DNA of 64,000 nucleotides from Tridacna crocea (GCA_943736015.1 OX031065.1:17746427-17810426); one strand, 5' to 3'; positions 9,466 through 22,148 are shown, counted from the stretch's first letter. Program-made: numbers and translations. The notes: generated by a model not told the origin, from the sequence alone.

Positions 9466-10645
9466 ATCCTTGACAAATGCCACATCAGCGTTCTGCACGC
9501 TTTGATTTTTCAGTGGATACATTGTATCTAAATTTAATATATGATATGTACCTATAAACTATTTTGAATAGAGTGATTACATTCTTCTCCTTATGTGAAT
9601 GGTATACACTTGTTTTTAACTCATCATAGTAACTAAGTATGTGTTAGGCTGGGCAGTCCTTTTTTCAAGGTATTGTAAACTTCTTCCATGTATATCTTTC
9701 GCGTTTCTTCCGCAAAAATGACGGGACGTCGTATGATTATTGGGTGATTCAAAACAATGACATCACAACTATTACCGTCTGTGTGTACTCGAAGAAAAGT
9801 AACAATCGTTACTTATAGAAATCGGACAAAATATGACGTCAATACATTACACTTGACATTGTACTTTCATCAAGTATTGTGTGAATCTCGGGAAAAACCC
9901 CATGCAGACAAGGGAAATGTTGGAAGCCGCAAGAACAAATCTCCCCTGTTTGTCCAGCATTAATTTGTAAGTGGCACAAGCGCTTTTACGATGACCAGGT
10001 GAGCACTGAAGATGGCAAGTGTCGAGATGATAATTTACTTTGACTGCGACGTCAGTTTCTAACGTGAAGGATTTCATTGATCGAGACCGGTGTTATAATG
10101 TTCGAGATGGGTGTGACATCACAGAAATGGGTAGACGAACCGTACATCACAAATTAACTGGAAACTAAGTTCACGATGGGTACCTAGGCTACTTACATAT
10201 TTCCAGTTATCAAATCTGCACTGAAAGGAAGGACATTCATTTTTTTCCAGGAACTTCGATTGCGATGCAGAATATTGTGACAGGGCTTGATCAAGAATGG
10301 TACAGGTGTGTATGTGACAAGTGGGCCCGCTGACACAACAAGTATATTGACTTTGGCGAAGACTATATCGAGAAAAATTAAACCGCAACGTGACATTGTA
10401 ATGTACTAATATTAAGGCTGACGGAATAGCGTTATAATGTTGTGACCAGCTGCCCCGCATACACTATCTCTTTTGTATATCTGCGGACAGTTTAACTAGA
10501 CTTCTTACACAAACGTAACTAAGATTTTCGTAAGTTTTTACGGAACTCCGAGTATTGCGTTTTACTAAAGTTTTTGTAGCTAAGTCCAAACGTAAGTACT
10601 TTACGTACAAAAATATCGGTCGTAATTGAGAAGGCATACCTTCCA
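9466..10645. other. No gene seen
   Basis: No credible exon or complete repeat. Minus-strand open frames of 67-113 codons lack recognisable features. Confidence 0.4.
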
Positions 10646-10651
10646 CCACGT

Positions 10652-10912
10652 AGACGCCGAGATTGCAATTTAAGAGAAAGACCAAATTTGCTTCTGGAAT
10701 TATCGAAAAAAGAGATCGTACAGAAGTACAGGTTGAGAGAAGAGACTAGATCTAGTTATACTTTGTTAGAACTCATTGAAGAGGATATTCGACCCGTATG
10801 CAACAGAAGACATGCGTTGACACCATTGACTAAAGTAACAATTTCAGTCACTGACATAGACCTGATAAGATTTAATTGCGATGGACTTGCAGTCCTAATT
10901 CATAAAGAATGA
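10652..10912 (+). pseudogene. PIF/Harbinger (HARBI1-like) transposase, N-terminal fragment
   Basis: In frame from 10652: an Arg-rich start (RRRDCNLRERP), then LLLELSKKEIVQKYRL, LLELIEEDIRPV and NRRHALTPLTKV. This is the order of the N-terminal helix region of HARBI1-like nucleases. After about 10855 the frame continues but the similarity ends, and the DDE catalytic core is absent. The piece is a relic; terminal repeats were not found. Confidence 0.6.
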
Positions 10913-11811
10913 TGACATGTGTCAAGTGAAGTTCTGTATAGCATAGGTTGTAGTCTCGTAGTAACTTCCTCCTTCCAACGACCTTCACCTGAATGTTTAT
11001 AAACAAAACAAAAACAAGCCTTAAAAGAAATTTCTGTTCGGTATTTTCGTATTGTAAACCCGGGTAAATTATCCCCGCTCAGTTTGTTTTTCTTTTAATA
11101 ACGTGAGAAAACCGTAAATTGTAGTACACAAAGGATAATGTATTGAATTGAAGGTAATAACTATAATTTTTCCATTCCCTGTACATGATGGTGCTATAGA
11201 CGTGTGTATCAGCTGTGCGATTAGATCTTCCTCAGTTTTTTTCATTTTCAAGGATCGAATCATGTCCTGTCTACTTACTTGCATGTTCTTTTTTTTAAAA
11301 TACATGTAGAAGGTGGGCGTCGTTTTTAGGACTATTATATATTTCAGTTCGTTTTGTTTTATCATTTTCTTTCTTCTGTTATGAATTTCACCTGCTGGTC
11401 ACAGAACAGTTTTTGGCCAAAGGAGAATTTTATAGCGAGGGGGGTCTTAGACATGGCATTTCGAGGGGTTCAGTCTGCACAAGTATCTGGCAGGTCGGTC
11501 ATGCTCATTACTTGTACTTGTGTGGTTGTCGTAGCTCTACCACCGTTTTCCAGGGTCTTATTTGATTATTTATCATATTGATTTAGTAAACCTTTTACTG
11601 CACAGTCCTAAGTTTTTACGACTGTGATAAAAAAGGACATATTTGATAACCCCGTAAGGTTTGTATTATAAAGAAAATATTATAACTACAAAACACTAAG
11701 CACTCTATTTCATGCTGACTTTTTATTCGGGGAATTCATGAGTTTATATGTATATCAGACAGTTCATAATTGCTTTCAGACATTTATTGACTGTTTCCCA
11801 TACATGTATAC
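10913..11811. other. No gene seen
   Basis: AT-rich sequence without recognised exon or repeat. Confidence 0.4.
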
Positions 11812-11975
11812 CTGACTTGTCCACATTGGAGGCACTTGCATCGGACATTTAAATTAGCCAAAATCAGATAAAATTTCTGTCTTAAACGGTTATAATCATT
11901 GTAGTAAAATGAGAAATATCCCCTTTCTAGCTTTTCTTTGTGTTGGTGGTGTTTTCAAATGCCTCTTTCCTCTGA
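11812..11975 (+). mobile_element. Degenerate MITE-A remnant
   Basis: Left-body words ('cttgtccacattgg', 'aggcacttgc') and the right-body word 'gttttcaaatgcctctttcc' are kept; the central hairpin is lost. Confidence 0.45.
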
Positions 11976-11979
11976 AGCC

Positions 11980-12015
11980 CATACAGGTAGCTCAGTGGTT
12001 AGTAGTAATGTAAGA
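11980..12015 (+). mobile_element. Truncated SINE head
   Basis: 'gcccatacaggtagctcagt' followed by 'ggttagtagta' looks like a tRNA 5' half with an A box. The B box and tail are missing; a tandem array follows directly. Confidence 0.4.
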
Positions 12016-12026
12016 TAAGTTGGGCA

Positions 12027-12545
12027 ACTTTGGTGGCACCATAGGCACGGTGGCACCTGCCAAAAAACAATAGGGGTATTGTTGCAAGAACAATGGAATC
12101 ATTCACGCGTGACTGCACACGAACAATGGGGTATTATTCCATAGAACAATGGGTATACAAGACCGGAAATGCCAATCCTTGATGACGTCATATAACGGAA
12201 CAATAGGTTGGGGAATTTGGGTGGCACCAGTAGCACCTGCCCAAAACAATGGAATGATGCACGCGTGACTGCCCACGAACTATAGGAAAGTATTCCGGGG
12301 ACAATGGAGTATTATTCCAGAGAACAATGGGTATACAAGACCAGAAATGCCAATCCTTGATGACGTCATATAACGGAATAATAGGTTGGGGAATTTGGGT
12401 GGCACCAGTGGCACCTACCCAAAACAAAGGAACCATGCACGCGTGACTGCCCACGAACTATAGGAAAGTATTCCGAGAACAATGGGGTATTATTCCGTAG
12501 AACAATGACCGGAAATGCCAATCCTTGATGATGTCATATAACGGA
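12027..12545 (+). repeat. 178-bp tandem repeat, about three units
   Basis: 'aatttgggtggcaccag' starts units at 12214 and 12392 (178 bp apart), with a diverged unit before. Each contains 'gaacaatgggtatacaagac' and 'ccttgatgacgtcatataac'. Open frames on the minus strand follow the repeat. Confidence 0.85.
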
Positions 12546-12639
12546 ACGACAGGCTGCGATGCCTGCTTCCCATCTCCCGTGACTCATACCATAACAATAG
12601 GATTATTATTTCGAGAACAATGGGGTAAGTATCGTGTGT

Positions 12640-12865
12640 CTGGCCGGAAACAGAGACGTCATACCGCAAGACTGCCAACTACCCCGTAACTCCTCCAGAA
12701 AACAATAGGATAAAGATCTGAGAATAATGGGGTAAGTACCGTGTGTCTGCCCGGAAACAGTGACGCCATACCGCAAGACTGTCTGTGGCGCTCGTGACTC
12801 CTCCAGAAAACAATAGGATAAAGATCTGAGAATAATGGGGTAAGTATCGCAGCCCTTTGACTCAT
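12640..12865 (+). repeat. 108-bp tandem repeat, two units plus edge
   Basis: 'ccggaaacag' begins units at 12643 and 12751 (108 bp apart). Both contain 'gacgtcataccgcaagact' or a near copy and 'gaaaacaataggataaagat'. It shares the 'aacaatgggg' word with the preceding 178-bp array. Confidence 0.8.
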
Positions 12866-13824
12866 ACCACGGAAGAATAGGATTTTAATTTCGAGAACAA
12901 TAGGATAGATATCGTTTACCTACCACACCTTAATAATGTCATACCACCGAAAAAATGTGGACCGTAGGTTCGCTACCGTAACGTCCGTGATACAATAATG
13001 ATGAAAGCGGCGTTAAACAACATTCAGAAATTTTCTCCTCGTGCCATATCGTTTTACAATTGAAAACACACCTGAATGACTTAATCTCAAACGCACGGAC
13101 AATGAGTTTTCGAACAAACCCTGTAGCCTTGAGGTTGGTGGCACGGAGATGGGTATTACACAATAGTCTCTGAGAATATGGGAAATCGGGTAGCAGCAGT
13201 CTTTTACGGAATGAGACATACATCTTGCGAAACTGAAAAGAAACCTGGTTCACGAAAAGTAAACTGGTCTCGCGTATTGTTGAACGGATGTCGAACAAGA
13301 AATATGCGACATATCAATCCACTGTAAAGGATAATCAAAGGACTGATAGTCCTGAGAGTCGCCTGGTGGGTAATGCGTTAGAAGTTTTCACCCTTACTAA
13401 ATTTCCAAAGGTAATCTATTTCACGCGTTTAAGAAACAAGATGACCTAACCATAAAATGGTGTTATGCAAGCATAATTCCAGACTTGTAGAGCGCTCTAA
13501 TCCTTTAATCACTCACATAAATATTAAAGTCCACATGATAAAAATATGTGTTGAGAATCAATTTATGCCAAGCAACAGCTTTAAACAGTTTAAAGACTTC
13601 AAATTTGCTAGAACTCACGTACCAGCCTGTTTTTATGATATTTGTTTACTGCAACTAACTGATTTTGGGCGTACACTGACAGCAGCTTCAGATTTGCGAG
13701 ACTGTACGTTGATCCATGGTGCCAATGGGTAATTATCAAACAATTCTAAGTATTCTCAACAAAATAGTCTAAGTGTCCAGTAGAAAAGACGCTTACAGTT
13801 TACTTCAAAGTACAGTTAACACAG
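12866..13824. other. No gene seen
   Basis: Degenerate continuation of the 12-kb repeats to about 12930, then unassigned sequence. Open frames at 12939-13298 and 13457-13732 show no recognisable domain. Confidence 0.4.
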
Positions 13825-14000
13825 AGCCTTTACCAAAAAAATCCTCAGTTTTAACGATCCTGCAGAAGAATGCTATAGGAAACATTGTGGGAAAAGACGA
13901 CCAATAATTTCTCCTTTCAACAAAATGTTTCCTATCCTTTAATAGCTAAATTGTAGAATGTGAGCCAAAATCAATGGGTCGTCTGCAAATGCTTTCAATC
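13825..14000 (-). mobile_element. MITE-A copy, degenerate
   Basis: 'cctttaccaaaaaaatcctc', 'aaacattgtgggaaaagacg' and 'gtcgtctgcaaatgctttca' keep family order. It abuts MITE-B directly. Confidence 0.6.
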
Positions 14001-14545
14001 TTAAAGGTGGGTATTTAGAATTTTCACATCACACCAAATTAAAAGATATATATGTCATTGAAATTTATACGAAAAAACAATACAAATCATCAATAATCAA
14101 GAATCATAAAATTACAAAAAAAAAAGTTTTTGGTGGTATTCCCTTAAAAGGCTACGTAGCTTCTTAAGCTATTTTTAGATTCCCGCCAAAATCAAAAAAG
14201 TATTGTGGGAATGTTAAGTGACTTGCACGTGACTAATGACTATTAAATTCCATAACATAACAAACATGTAATTATTTTCCATAATGTCTAGAACTTCGGA
14301 TGCTATGTTTGAAGCTTCGTATGTATATTTCTGTATGTAAATGAGCGAGGTGCTCATATAAAAATAGACCGTGTTTCCCTTCATTGTCGACCTGGACTGT
14401 AGTAAATCTCTAATTTATCTAGTTGTCGGGTGGTTTTCGACTACTGGGTTTTAATGAATGAAAATCATAAGGATCTGGGAGTATATGGATGAATTTTTGT
14501 ATATTTGTACAATTTTCGTCCCAAAATCTGAAGGGCCACCTTTAA
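14001..14545 (+). mobile_element. MITE-B copy 1, ~540 bp, TTAA-flanked
   Basis: TTAA at 14001-14004 followed by AGGTGGGTATTTAG, and CCACCT followed by TTAA at 14542-14545. A second copy lies inverted at 34022-34565. There is no coding capacity. Both copies contain 'ggctacgtagc'. Class unknown, though TTAA targets again suggest piggyBac- or Kolobok-like mobilisation. Confidence 0.8.
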
Positions 14546-15418
14546 GAAGTCCAGATTTTTATCAGTTGGTAAAGATTAAAAGAAACGTGAGAAGTCTTGA
14601 AAATTTTGTAGATATTTATCTTTATTACATTTGTAGTAACATGACCCTTTTGTATTATTCTCATGTTATTTGGGTCCCTTGATAGAGCAAATTTGTTAAA
14701 AATCTGAAATTGTATATGAATTTCTCACCGTGAATGTTTTCATGGGACTATTAATTTTGTGCAGCTAATAAGGCATGTATATAACGGAATTTCTTTATCC
14801 ACACAAAGTCAGTGACTGAATTTTACTACATGTATATTGCTTTCACACTAAAAGGGGCATTAAGGATTTTTGTTCTAAATATAAACAAGAATATTGCTTT
14901 TCCTTTATTAAACAAAGTCTTGGAATCTAAATTTACATTTAACACTAGATAAAATCTGAGGCAAATGGAGAAAAGTAATTGAAAAATTGAGATGAAAACA
15001 TTGTGGCAAATAGATATGGCTGACTGTGAACAAAAGCATATTTGGTCACAATATTTTCAAAAGCAGTCTGCTGCAATGCTTTATTTAGTGTGTTTCATGG
15101 TTAGGATTTAAATACTCTTTTAACTATTACTGATTTTGGAAAAGTACCGTTAAGTATTAGCATGAACTGCTTTGCAGAGCACTATAACACTATTTTTCTT
15201 TCATTAAATTTTTAAATGACTGCATATCCAATGATATATGATGTTGCACAAATTGTAACATGTGGTCCCTGTGAGGTGTAGTTGCCTTGCAGCCATGGTT
15301 CCTTTTTAGTGTCATTCTTCTAACCAGGAGAAAGCTCTGAAAGTATATTAGTAAGATATGTTTGTAAATATAGTATCTCAAGAAATACAAGTTTTTAGCT
15401 CACCAGAGCAAAAAGTGC
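14546..15418. other. No gene seen; possible MITE-A scrap
   Basis: About 14990-15080 has 'aaaacattgtggcaaa' and 'cacaatattttcaaaagcag', a degenerate MITE-A core. The rest is unassigned. Confidence 0.4.
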
Positions 15419-15641
15419 TTAACTCTTTACCACAAGACAGGCTTGTCCAATCAAAAACATTTGGATACACAATGTAAGTGTGGCTGGAAGGATGGAATTT
15501 GTCTTTGAATGACTAGAAAACATTGTGGAAAAAAGGGAAAATAATGGTTACAAGCATTTTCTTCTTTTCCCACAATAATATAAAAAGGCTTCTTCCTCAG
15601 AATCATAAAATTCTGAATTGTGTGGACTGGTAAAGGGTTAA
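15419..15641 (+). mobile_element. MITE-A copy, nearly full length
   Basis: 'cttaactctttaccacaaga' at left, 'ggtaaagggttaag' at right, and a central hairpin 'aatggttacaagcatttt' that is no longer symmetric. Confidence 0.75.
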
Positions 15642-16005
15642 GGAAAGCCTTTTTTGTCTTATTCATTAACATGTATCTACATGCATCTGGTTGTGAATTG
15701 TCTATTGCTGACAGTTTCTTTGAAACCATCTTGAATTGAGTTTGAAACTGCTTTCAACTGAATTTCTACAAGATCACAGCTACCAAAATTTAATGCTGAA
15801 AGCAGCCAAAAATTTGATTCAATCAACAATTAATCACACGTGTAAGTTCACCTTCCCAGGAGTTTCTTAACTCTCTCTAGTAGGTATCTCTCACAGGATT
15901 CTTCCTCAGCCAACAGATTTCTTTACCAAACAAACTGAAATTGCATTTACCTTCATCAAATGCATGGATCACCGTTCAAAACTAGAGCTGTCACTGAATG
16001 TGACT

Positions 16006-16237
16006 TAACTCTTTACCAAACGACAAAATTTTAGACTGGTCCAAATTGAAAGCATTTGCAGACAACAAAATGAATATGATTTAAAAATTGAAATTTATTT
16101 CAGGAAGGGGAGAAAACATTTTGGGAATAGGAGAAAATGCTGATTATCAGCATGTTTTCCTTTAATACCACAACGTTTTTCAAAAGACTTCTTTCACAGG
16201 GGTGTTAAAAGTCGGGATTGTGTAGTAAAGTGTTAAT
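16006..16237 (+). mobile_element. MITE-A copy, full length
   Basis: 'ttaactctttaccaaacgac' to 'tagtaaagtgttaat', with body words 'gactggtccaaattgaaagc' and 'tttgcagacaacaaaatgaa'. The hairpin arms carry several mismatches. Confidence 0.8.
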
Positions 16238-16390
16238 ACCCCTGCCAGGGCTTTGACAGAAACGGGCAATTACTAGTATTTTGTACATAGATGGACACAA
16301 GGACGGACATGCGGACAGACACGAGGACAGACAGGCTTATTCCAGTATATTCCCGAAAACATTAGTTTTGCTGGGGTATAAAATTAATAT
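16238..16390 (+). repeat. Short dispersed repeat rich in 'GGACAGACA'
   Basis: 'ggacacaaggacggacatgc' followed by 'gacagacacgaggacagaca', ending near 'gctggggtata'. It resembles widespread molluscan repeats; the boundary is uncertain. Confidence 0.4.
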
Positions 16391-17025
16391 TGTACGGACA
16401 AGTGTATTACTGTTCTGAGATGTTCAGAAACATAGGGATAAGTGAAGGGACTGCAATGATAATACTCTTGCAATTTCGTTATATCCTCCACAAAAATGGT
16501 AACAAAAATTTCATCACATTATTATTTTGTGATATATATATCAAGAGAGAGAGAGAGTAATTTTGATAAGTCTATCCCAATATGTCAATATTTTTCCCTT
16601 TGAAAAGCAGTTAATGCTCGAAAGGTTTAGAATTGGTCGCATAACACAAATTAGATGTGTCAAATTATGCTTGTACATGTATAAAATAACTTTTAATTAA
16701 ATAATTACAGAATACCTTGAAAGTCTTTGTATTGTCTCAATAGCTGTTGTAAATCAGTATCCTTTGCTGGATTATGCAGGACATTAAGTATCTTTGTAAT
16801 GAAGATTTTTGGTGAACTTCACTGATATTCTTTCCCAATAGCCCATCCTGCAATAAATGACAAGACAGCCATTGTTATAACTACTGACATAAGCCTTTCC
16901 TTCTTGTGTCTGCTACGCAGTCTGTATGTGTAACACACCAATATGACCTTGCACTGGGACCTACTTCATGCAAATTCCATGTTAGATTTGAACGTATATA
17001 GTCTATATCAAAGATTTAGGCAAGC

Positions 17026-17209
17026 TGTAACCAAACAACAGAGTTAACGAGTTGTATAAATTAAAAGCAGTAGTAGACAAAAAAGTAAGAGTGGCTGAAC
17101 AATTGAAATTCATTATGAAAGGGTTGAAAATGTCCTGCGAAAAGGAAGACATGCTGGTTACCAGCATTTTCTCCTATTTCCATAATGTTCATAAACTGTC
17201 AAGGGTTAA
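17026..17209 (+). mobile_element. MITE-A copy, degenerate
   Basis: 'gtaaccaaacaacagagtta' at left and central 'catgctggttaccagcattt' kept. The right terminus has collapsed to 'ctgtcaagggttaaac'. Confidence 0.6.
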
Positions 17210-17348
17210 ACATTTCATTCGTGTGTCAGTTAGTTCACCTGGTCATAGGTATCTTTCCAAAGTGCCATGCACAACTCTAAAATTCAATGTGCATAGTGGA
17301 AGAAGCATATTGCATTTTTTTAATGACACTTGGTCTGTGACGCACAAT

Positions 17349-17580
17349 TAATCCTTTTCCACAGAACCCTGAATTTTACAGACTCAGAGGAAGAAACCTT
17401 ATGAAAACATTGCAGGAAAAAGTTTAAATGCTGGTAACAAACATTTTCTCCTTTTTCAATATTTTTTTCTACCTTTCAAATGAATTTTCATCATTTGAGT
17501 ATTATATGGTATTAACTGTCATCTGCACATCCTTTCAATTTGGACCAGTCAAAAATTCCGTCTTGGGTAAAGAGATAAAT
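17349..17580 (-). mobile_element. MITE-A copy (reverse)
   Basis: 'taatccttttccacagaacc' to 'ttgggtaaagagataaat', with body word 'tttcaatttggaccagtc'. Confidence 0.7.
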
Positions 17581-17612
17581 CAAGGGCTAAACGCAACACT
17601 GTCGTACTCATG

Positions 17613-17863
17613 CTCGGATACCCCGGGGTCTCCCTATTTGCTACGCTACATCGACCCCTGGGACAATTGACTAATAAAACTGTGAATCAGCGGCCGAAAA
17701 TCGATACGAAACGTCATAGCGTACAGTCCACTGGCCCATTACAAAATGATGATGGAACCAATGAAAAGCCAGCATTCGGCCAGCGGTTAAAGCGAGGGAA
17801 ATTCAATTAATTGTCCCAGGGGTCGATGTAGCGTAGCAGATAGGGAGACCCCGGGGTATCCGA
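17613..17863. mobile_element. Foldback element with ~55-bp arms
   Basis: 'ctcggataccccggggtctc' at 17613 faces its complement ending at 17863. The arms continue through 'gctacgctacatcgacccct' to 'gggacaatt'. The ~140-bp middle is unrelated to the arms. Confidence 0.85.
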
Positions 17864-17911
17864 GGATGGTCGTAACTGCATTTTAGAAAATTTTACAGGA
17901 AGGACAAAAAA

Positions 17912-18454
17912 CTATTTCCTTTCCTTTAGAAAATCATCATTCCCTTGCAAACTCACACTCCTCTTACAATCAATACAACACTTACATATTTTTTTGGTAT
18001 AACAGTTGGAATCGTTGACCGACTGTTGACCGTTTAATCTACCATTTTTAACAACCACATCACATAGCAAAACAATGAAATACAGCGTACAATCGCGATA
18101 GTTTCTTCTAAACACACCATGGCGAACTCCATGAACAACATACCAGCAACATAGTACTATGAAACACAATCTGGCAAGCGCCATGACGAGAACTAACACC
18201 TCGCCAGCAATTCTAAAGGCAGCCACGCCTTTACCCACTACATTGTGGTACTCTAAAACACAATATGGCAAACGCCATGACAAGGAATAACACCTCGCTA
18301 GCAATTCTAAAGGCAGCCACGCCTGACTCACGATACTCTGAACGCTTAACGCAGTACTTTGTGACCAACTATATACATAACATGAACTAAACAAAATTAT
18401 ACGTGTGGTCCCAGTCGGTTCCAACTCTGAACTGAAGAACCCCCGCACGAGCAT
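17912..18454 (-). other. 180-codon open frame over a ~106-bp direct duplication
   Basis: This is the longest minus-strand open frame nearby. It spans a direct duplication ('aattctaaaggcagccacgc' at about 18209 and 18303) and codes a Cys/Val/Leu-rich product with no recognised domain. No intron, homology or promoter evidence supports it. I list it because of its length; it may be chance or repeat-derived. Confidence 0.2.
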
Positions 18455-18989
18455 TATACTCGTGCACTACACGAACGCCTCCTATCGGAGCTTAGACTAT
18501 TACAAGGGAAATTAATTTTCGTCTAATTCGATTCCTCAAACGCCGAAAATAACATTTATCACTAATTCAATCTTAATAGAACTTAATTTTAACGACTTTC
18601 AAGATAGTAAAACAGATTTTTGGAAAACATTTTGTAAAAAGATGATTTTACAAACATTGTTACTTACAACAGTTTACATTCTGAAAAAATGAAATAAATG
18701 GAAAAAGATTTTCGTGCAAAACTTTAGTAACTGCACTTAAGACAGTTTTCCACCTGAAAATAAGGGATAACAACATGAAATATTTTCTGCAAAACAGTTG
18801 TAAGTGAATTTATATAGCTTTCAATCATATGTATTAGAGTTTAATTGACGTTTTCAACAATTTTTGACTCATTATTGCATTAATAAGTATAAATTTCTGC
18901 CTTCTTTGGGAAATTTCTTTGGTTTACAGAAAAAAACTAACCTGTTTTTAAACCCATACATTTCCATATTGAATAAATTTCTTTTGCTG

Positions 18990-19220
18990 TTTAACTCTTT
19001 ACCACATAATCCCGACTTTTAACGACCTTGAGAAAGAGGCCTATAGAAAAAATAGTAGGAAAAGGAGAAAATGCTGGTAACCAGCATTTTTCCTTTTTCC
19101 TACAATGTCTTCTACCCTTCTCAAACCAAATTTCCACTTTTTAGTCACATTTATTTTGTTGTCTGTAAATGCTTTCAGTTTGGACCAGTCTGTTATTTTG
19201 TCGTTTGGTAAAGAGTTAAA
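18990..19220 (-). mobile_element. MITE-A copy (reverse), full length
   Basis: 'ttaactctttaccacataat' to 'gtttggtaaagagttaaa', with a nearly intact hairpin ('gaaaatgctggtaaccagca'). Confidence 0.8.
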
Positions 19221-19882
19221 GTAATTCATCTTGATTAGGATGGTAACATGAATGATACCTTTCAAAGAATGTACCTTTGAGATGAGTCTTTTGGGACCTT
19301 TTTGTGGAATCAGAGTAATATGCATTGTACCCCTATATTACATAGTCTGGAATAAAAAAAACTGTACCTTTTTACAGATTCTTTGCCTAGTACTGATGAA
19401 ACCCAGGATATGCATGAATTTGTAAGTTGTCCCCTTGATATGACTGAAATAATGTTGAAAATGGTGTAGAATACCACTCAATCAGTTTTAGACTGATTTT
19501 ACTGACTCTTGTCAAGAACAACAACAATGATTGGTTGTTGTGAAGAATTTTGCTTTTGAAACAATTATAATAGCAAAGTCAGAATTATCTTCCCTTAAAC
19601 TTGACTTTCCTTCTTAGCATACCATTTTTTGTGTGCCAAATAATAATATTAACCACACATGAATGTAAATAAAGAAGGATTGCAGAGTTTGACATGCTTT
19701 CCGCAAATGCACTATCCAGGACAACGGAGTTTTACTTAAACCTGGTGGCAACATTACCAATGGACAGCAAACTTGCAAGACAAAAATCGAATCATGTGCT
19801 CATGAACAGATCCCATAGTATTTACTCTGTTTTGGAAATCAAACTCTCTTTTACACTGAAAACATTTGTTTCATAGTTTCCT

Positions 19883-20060
19883 TTAACCCTTTACCACACA
19901 ATGACGACTTTTGACGACCTTGAGAAAGAAGCCTTTTGAAAACATCGCGGGAAAAGAAGAAAATGCTGGTAACCGGCATTTTCTCCTTTTCCCACAATGT
20001 CTTCTACCCTTTCCAAATCAAATTTCAATTTTTGATTTACATTTATTTTGTCGTCTGACA
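19883..20060 (-). mobile_element. MITE-A copy (reverse), truncated
   Basis: 'ttaaccctttaccacacaat' and hairpin 'aaatgctggtaaccggcatt'. The sequence stops after 'cattttattttgtcgtctgaca'-like wording, so the other terminus is missing. Confidence 0.7.
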
Positions 20061-21006
20061 GCGAGGCAAAAGTCACAGGGTCCCAGTGCTCTACAAAAGA
20101 TCATTAAGAGAGTGGATACACTATGATAAATCTGAAAGAGACAATTTTAGTTCCACTTATGTGCATTATGATGCTTCATTTTCTAATTCCGAGGGAAGGC
20201 ATCTCAGAACCTCACCCTTGGTCTAATACTGGAAGCCTAGGACTCAAGGTGGTGGTCTTTTCTGGGTCCCAATCGTACAAGGCTAGGGCTCTCCAGAAAC
20301 CAGTGGCAATTGTATAATAAGCATTTGGATTGTAATCCTGTGTCTTTTCTAAACAGGGATTTCCCAATGTGTATTTAACACAGTAAATGTTTAATGACAA
20401 GGAACCTTGTGGTTCAAGTCCAAGAATAAAATTATTGAAATGATATTTCTATTTTGTTGCTCCAAAACCTATAAGGGTCTTTCATACTTTGGTTTTGTAA
20501 TCACAAGATTCTGGTTCAGTCCTCACCAGCAGTTTTTGCTGCCTATCATGTGGGAGTATTCTTTGGTAAGGCACTACAGGATCTAAAACTACTACTGGTG
20601 ATAATGGGTGAACAGGAATGAATTGAAAGTCTCATACTCTTTTCATTCAGTTCAATGGGTATAGAAAATAGCATTAGCCAATACAACGGTATTATAATAT
20701 TGGTAATTACAGACAAGACACTTTGTTGTTATTTTCTCTAAATCTCATCCTCAGTTATGAAGATAAATTATAATAAAAAAAATCTTTCATATATATACCA
20801 ACAATATTATCAAAATTTCAGGATGCTTAATTCATCTGTGCCTTAATTCGTCTACACTTAAAGAAAGACAAAAACTTCATTTTTGAGTCTCCACCTACTA
20901 TTTTTACGACTGATTCTCCACAAGGAAAATGCGGTTTCTCAGTTATCGTGAACCAATGTTCTTGATTCATTTTACACAAACTTATGAAATTGATATCTCA
21001 GTTTCC
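20061..21006. other. No gene seen; possible SINE scrap
   Basis: A B-box-like 'ggttcagtcc' near 20513-20522 within a low-quality tRNA-like context may mark a decayed SINE. Nothing else is recognised. Confidence 0.3.
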
Positions 21007-21115
21007 TTAACTCTTTACCAAACAACATAATTTTAGACTGGGACAGTTTGAAAGCACTTGCAGACAACAAAATACATAAGACTCAAAAACTGCAATTTGT
21101 TTCCAGCAGAAATTT
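21007..21115 (+). mobile_element. MITE-A copy, 5' half only
   Basis: 'ccttaactctttaccaaaca' followed by 'gactgggacagtttgaaagc' and 'ttgcagacaacaaaatacat', then loss of similarity. Confidence 0.65.
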
Positions 21116-22148
21116 GTTGGGTAATTTTGGCATTTAAGGTCCCAGTGATGGTCAAAAGTAAGTAAAGAGGGTGATAAACGATTCTAAATTGTAATCATAT
21201 CATTTGAAAGCATGGAAAATTGTTGTGAAGATGACAATCTGTCATTGTAGTGTCAATTTCAAAGCACAATTTGCGGGTAGGAAAATTATTTAAAAAATCA
21301 GGTAAGAAGTAAACAAAGGATGGAGCGACCTTGAAACTTTGGTATTTTGAAAATTCCTGTGAGTGTTAAACACTTAGACAAACTAGAAATAACAGATTTT
21401 CATCTTCAAAATGATTTCCATACTTTTGAATGGTATGACTTGAACTGCATTTTTGCAATACCCAATGTTTACTTTGACCACTATTGAGCTTTTATTTCTA
21501 TTATCTTCTTGATGGTAGGTCAAAATATGTTCCATCTTGTCAGAACTAATGTGTTTTGATGTACTCTTTGAAATAGATACACTGTTGATAAAACCAGCAG
21601 ACCTGATTTTTTTTGTTCTGCTCTAGAATATTATTTGGAAATGTGTTTGTTTTACTCAGATCTTACCCGTTATTACTCTTTTGCTTAAGTTTTGAAAATA
21701 AAAGATCTAAAGGGACTTTTTACCTTTAAAAGGTTTTCATATTAGTACATTCCTTAAAATTCATGTCATTTTAATGATATGAGTATTGTAAAAACATTAA
21801 TAAATCTTCATTTGATAGAGGTAATTATGATTGAAATAAACACTCCATGTCAGTTACATACATTGTTGAACCATTTACCATGTGACAGAGGTTTTTGCAG
21901 TGCAACACTGTATGTATCTGAAGTCAACTACAGTGTTGCATTAACAGCAATATTCACTTACGACATTTTGACCACTTTCAAAAATTTAAGTGCTTCATTT
22001 TTATTTTTGTAGAAAAATATTTTTGATGACCATGAAACTGGAACTCTAGATTACAAAAATTGAAAAAAAGTCTTTTTAGAAAAAAATGTTAGTTGCGATG
22101 GTGTTGCGTTGAGCCCTCGAAATCTACTTTTCAGCGAAGTGTCGGTCG
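21116..22148. other. No gene seen
   Basis: AT-rich, no exon or repeat recognised. An open frame at 21779-22012 has no recognisable features. Confidence 0.4.

Noticed and set aside
17912-18454. Real 180-residue protein
   Set aside because: Spans a recent direct duplication, no domain or splice evidence; kept only as a low-confidence entry.
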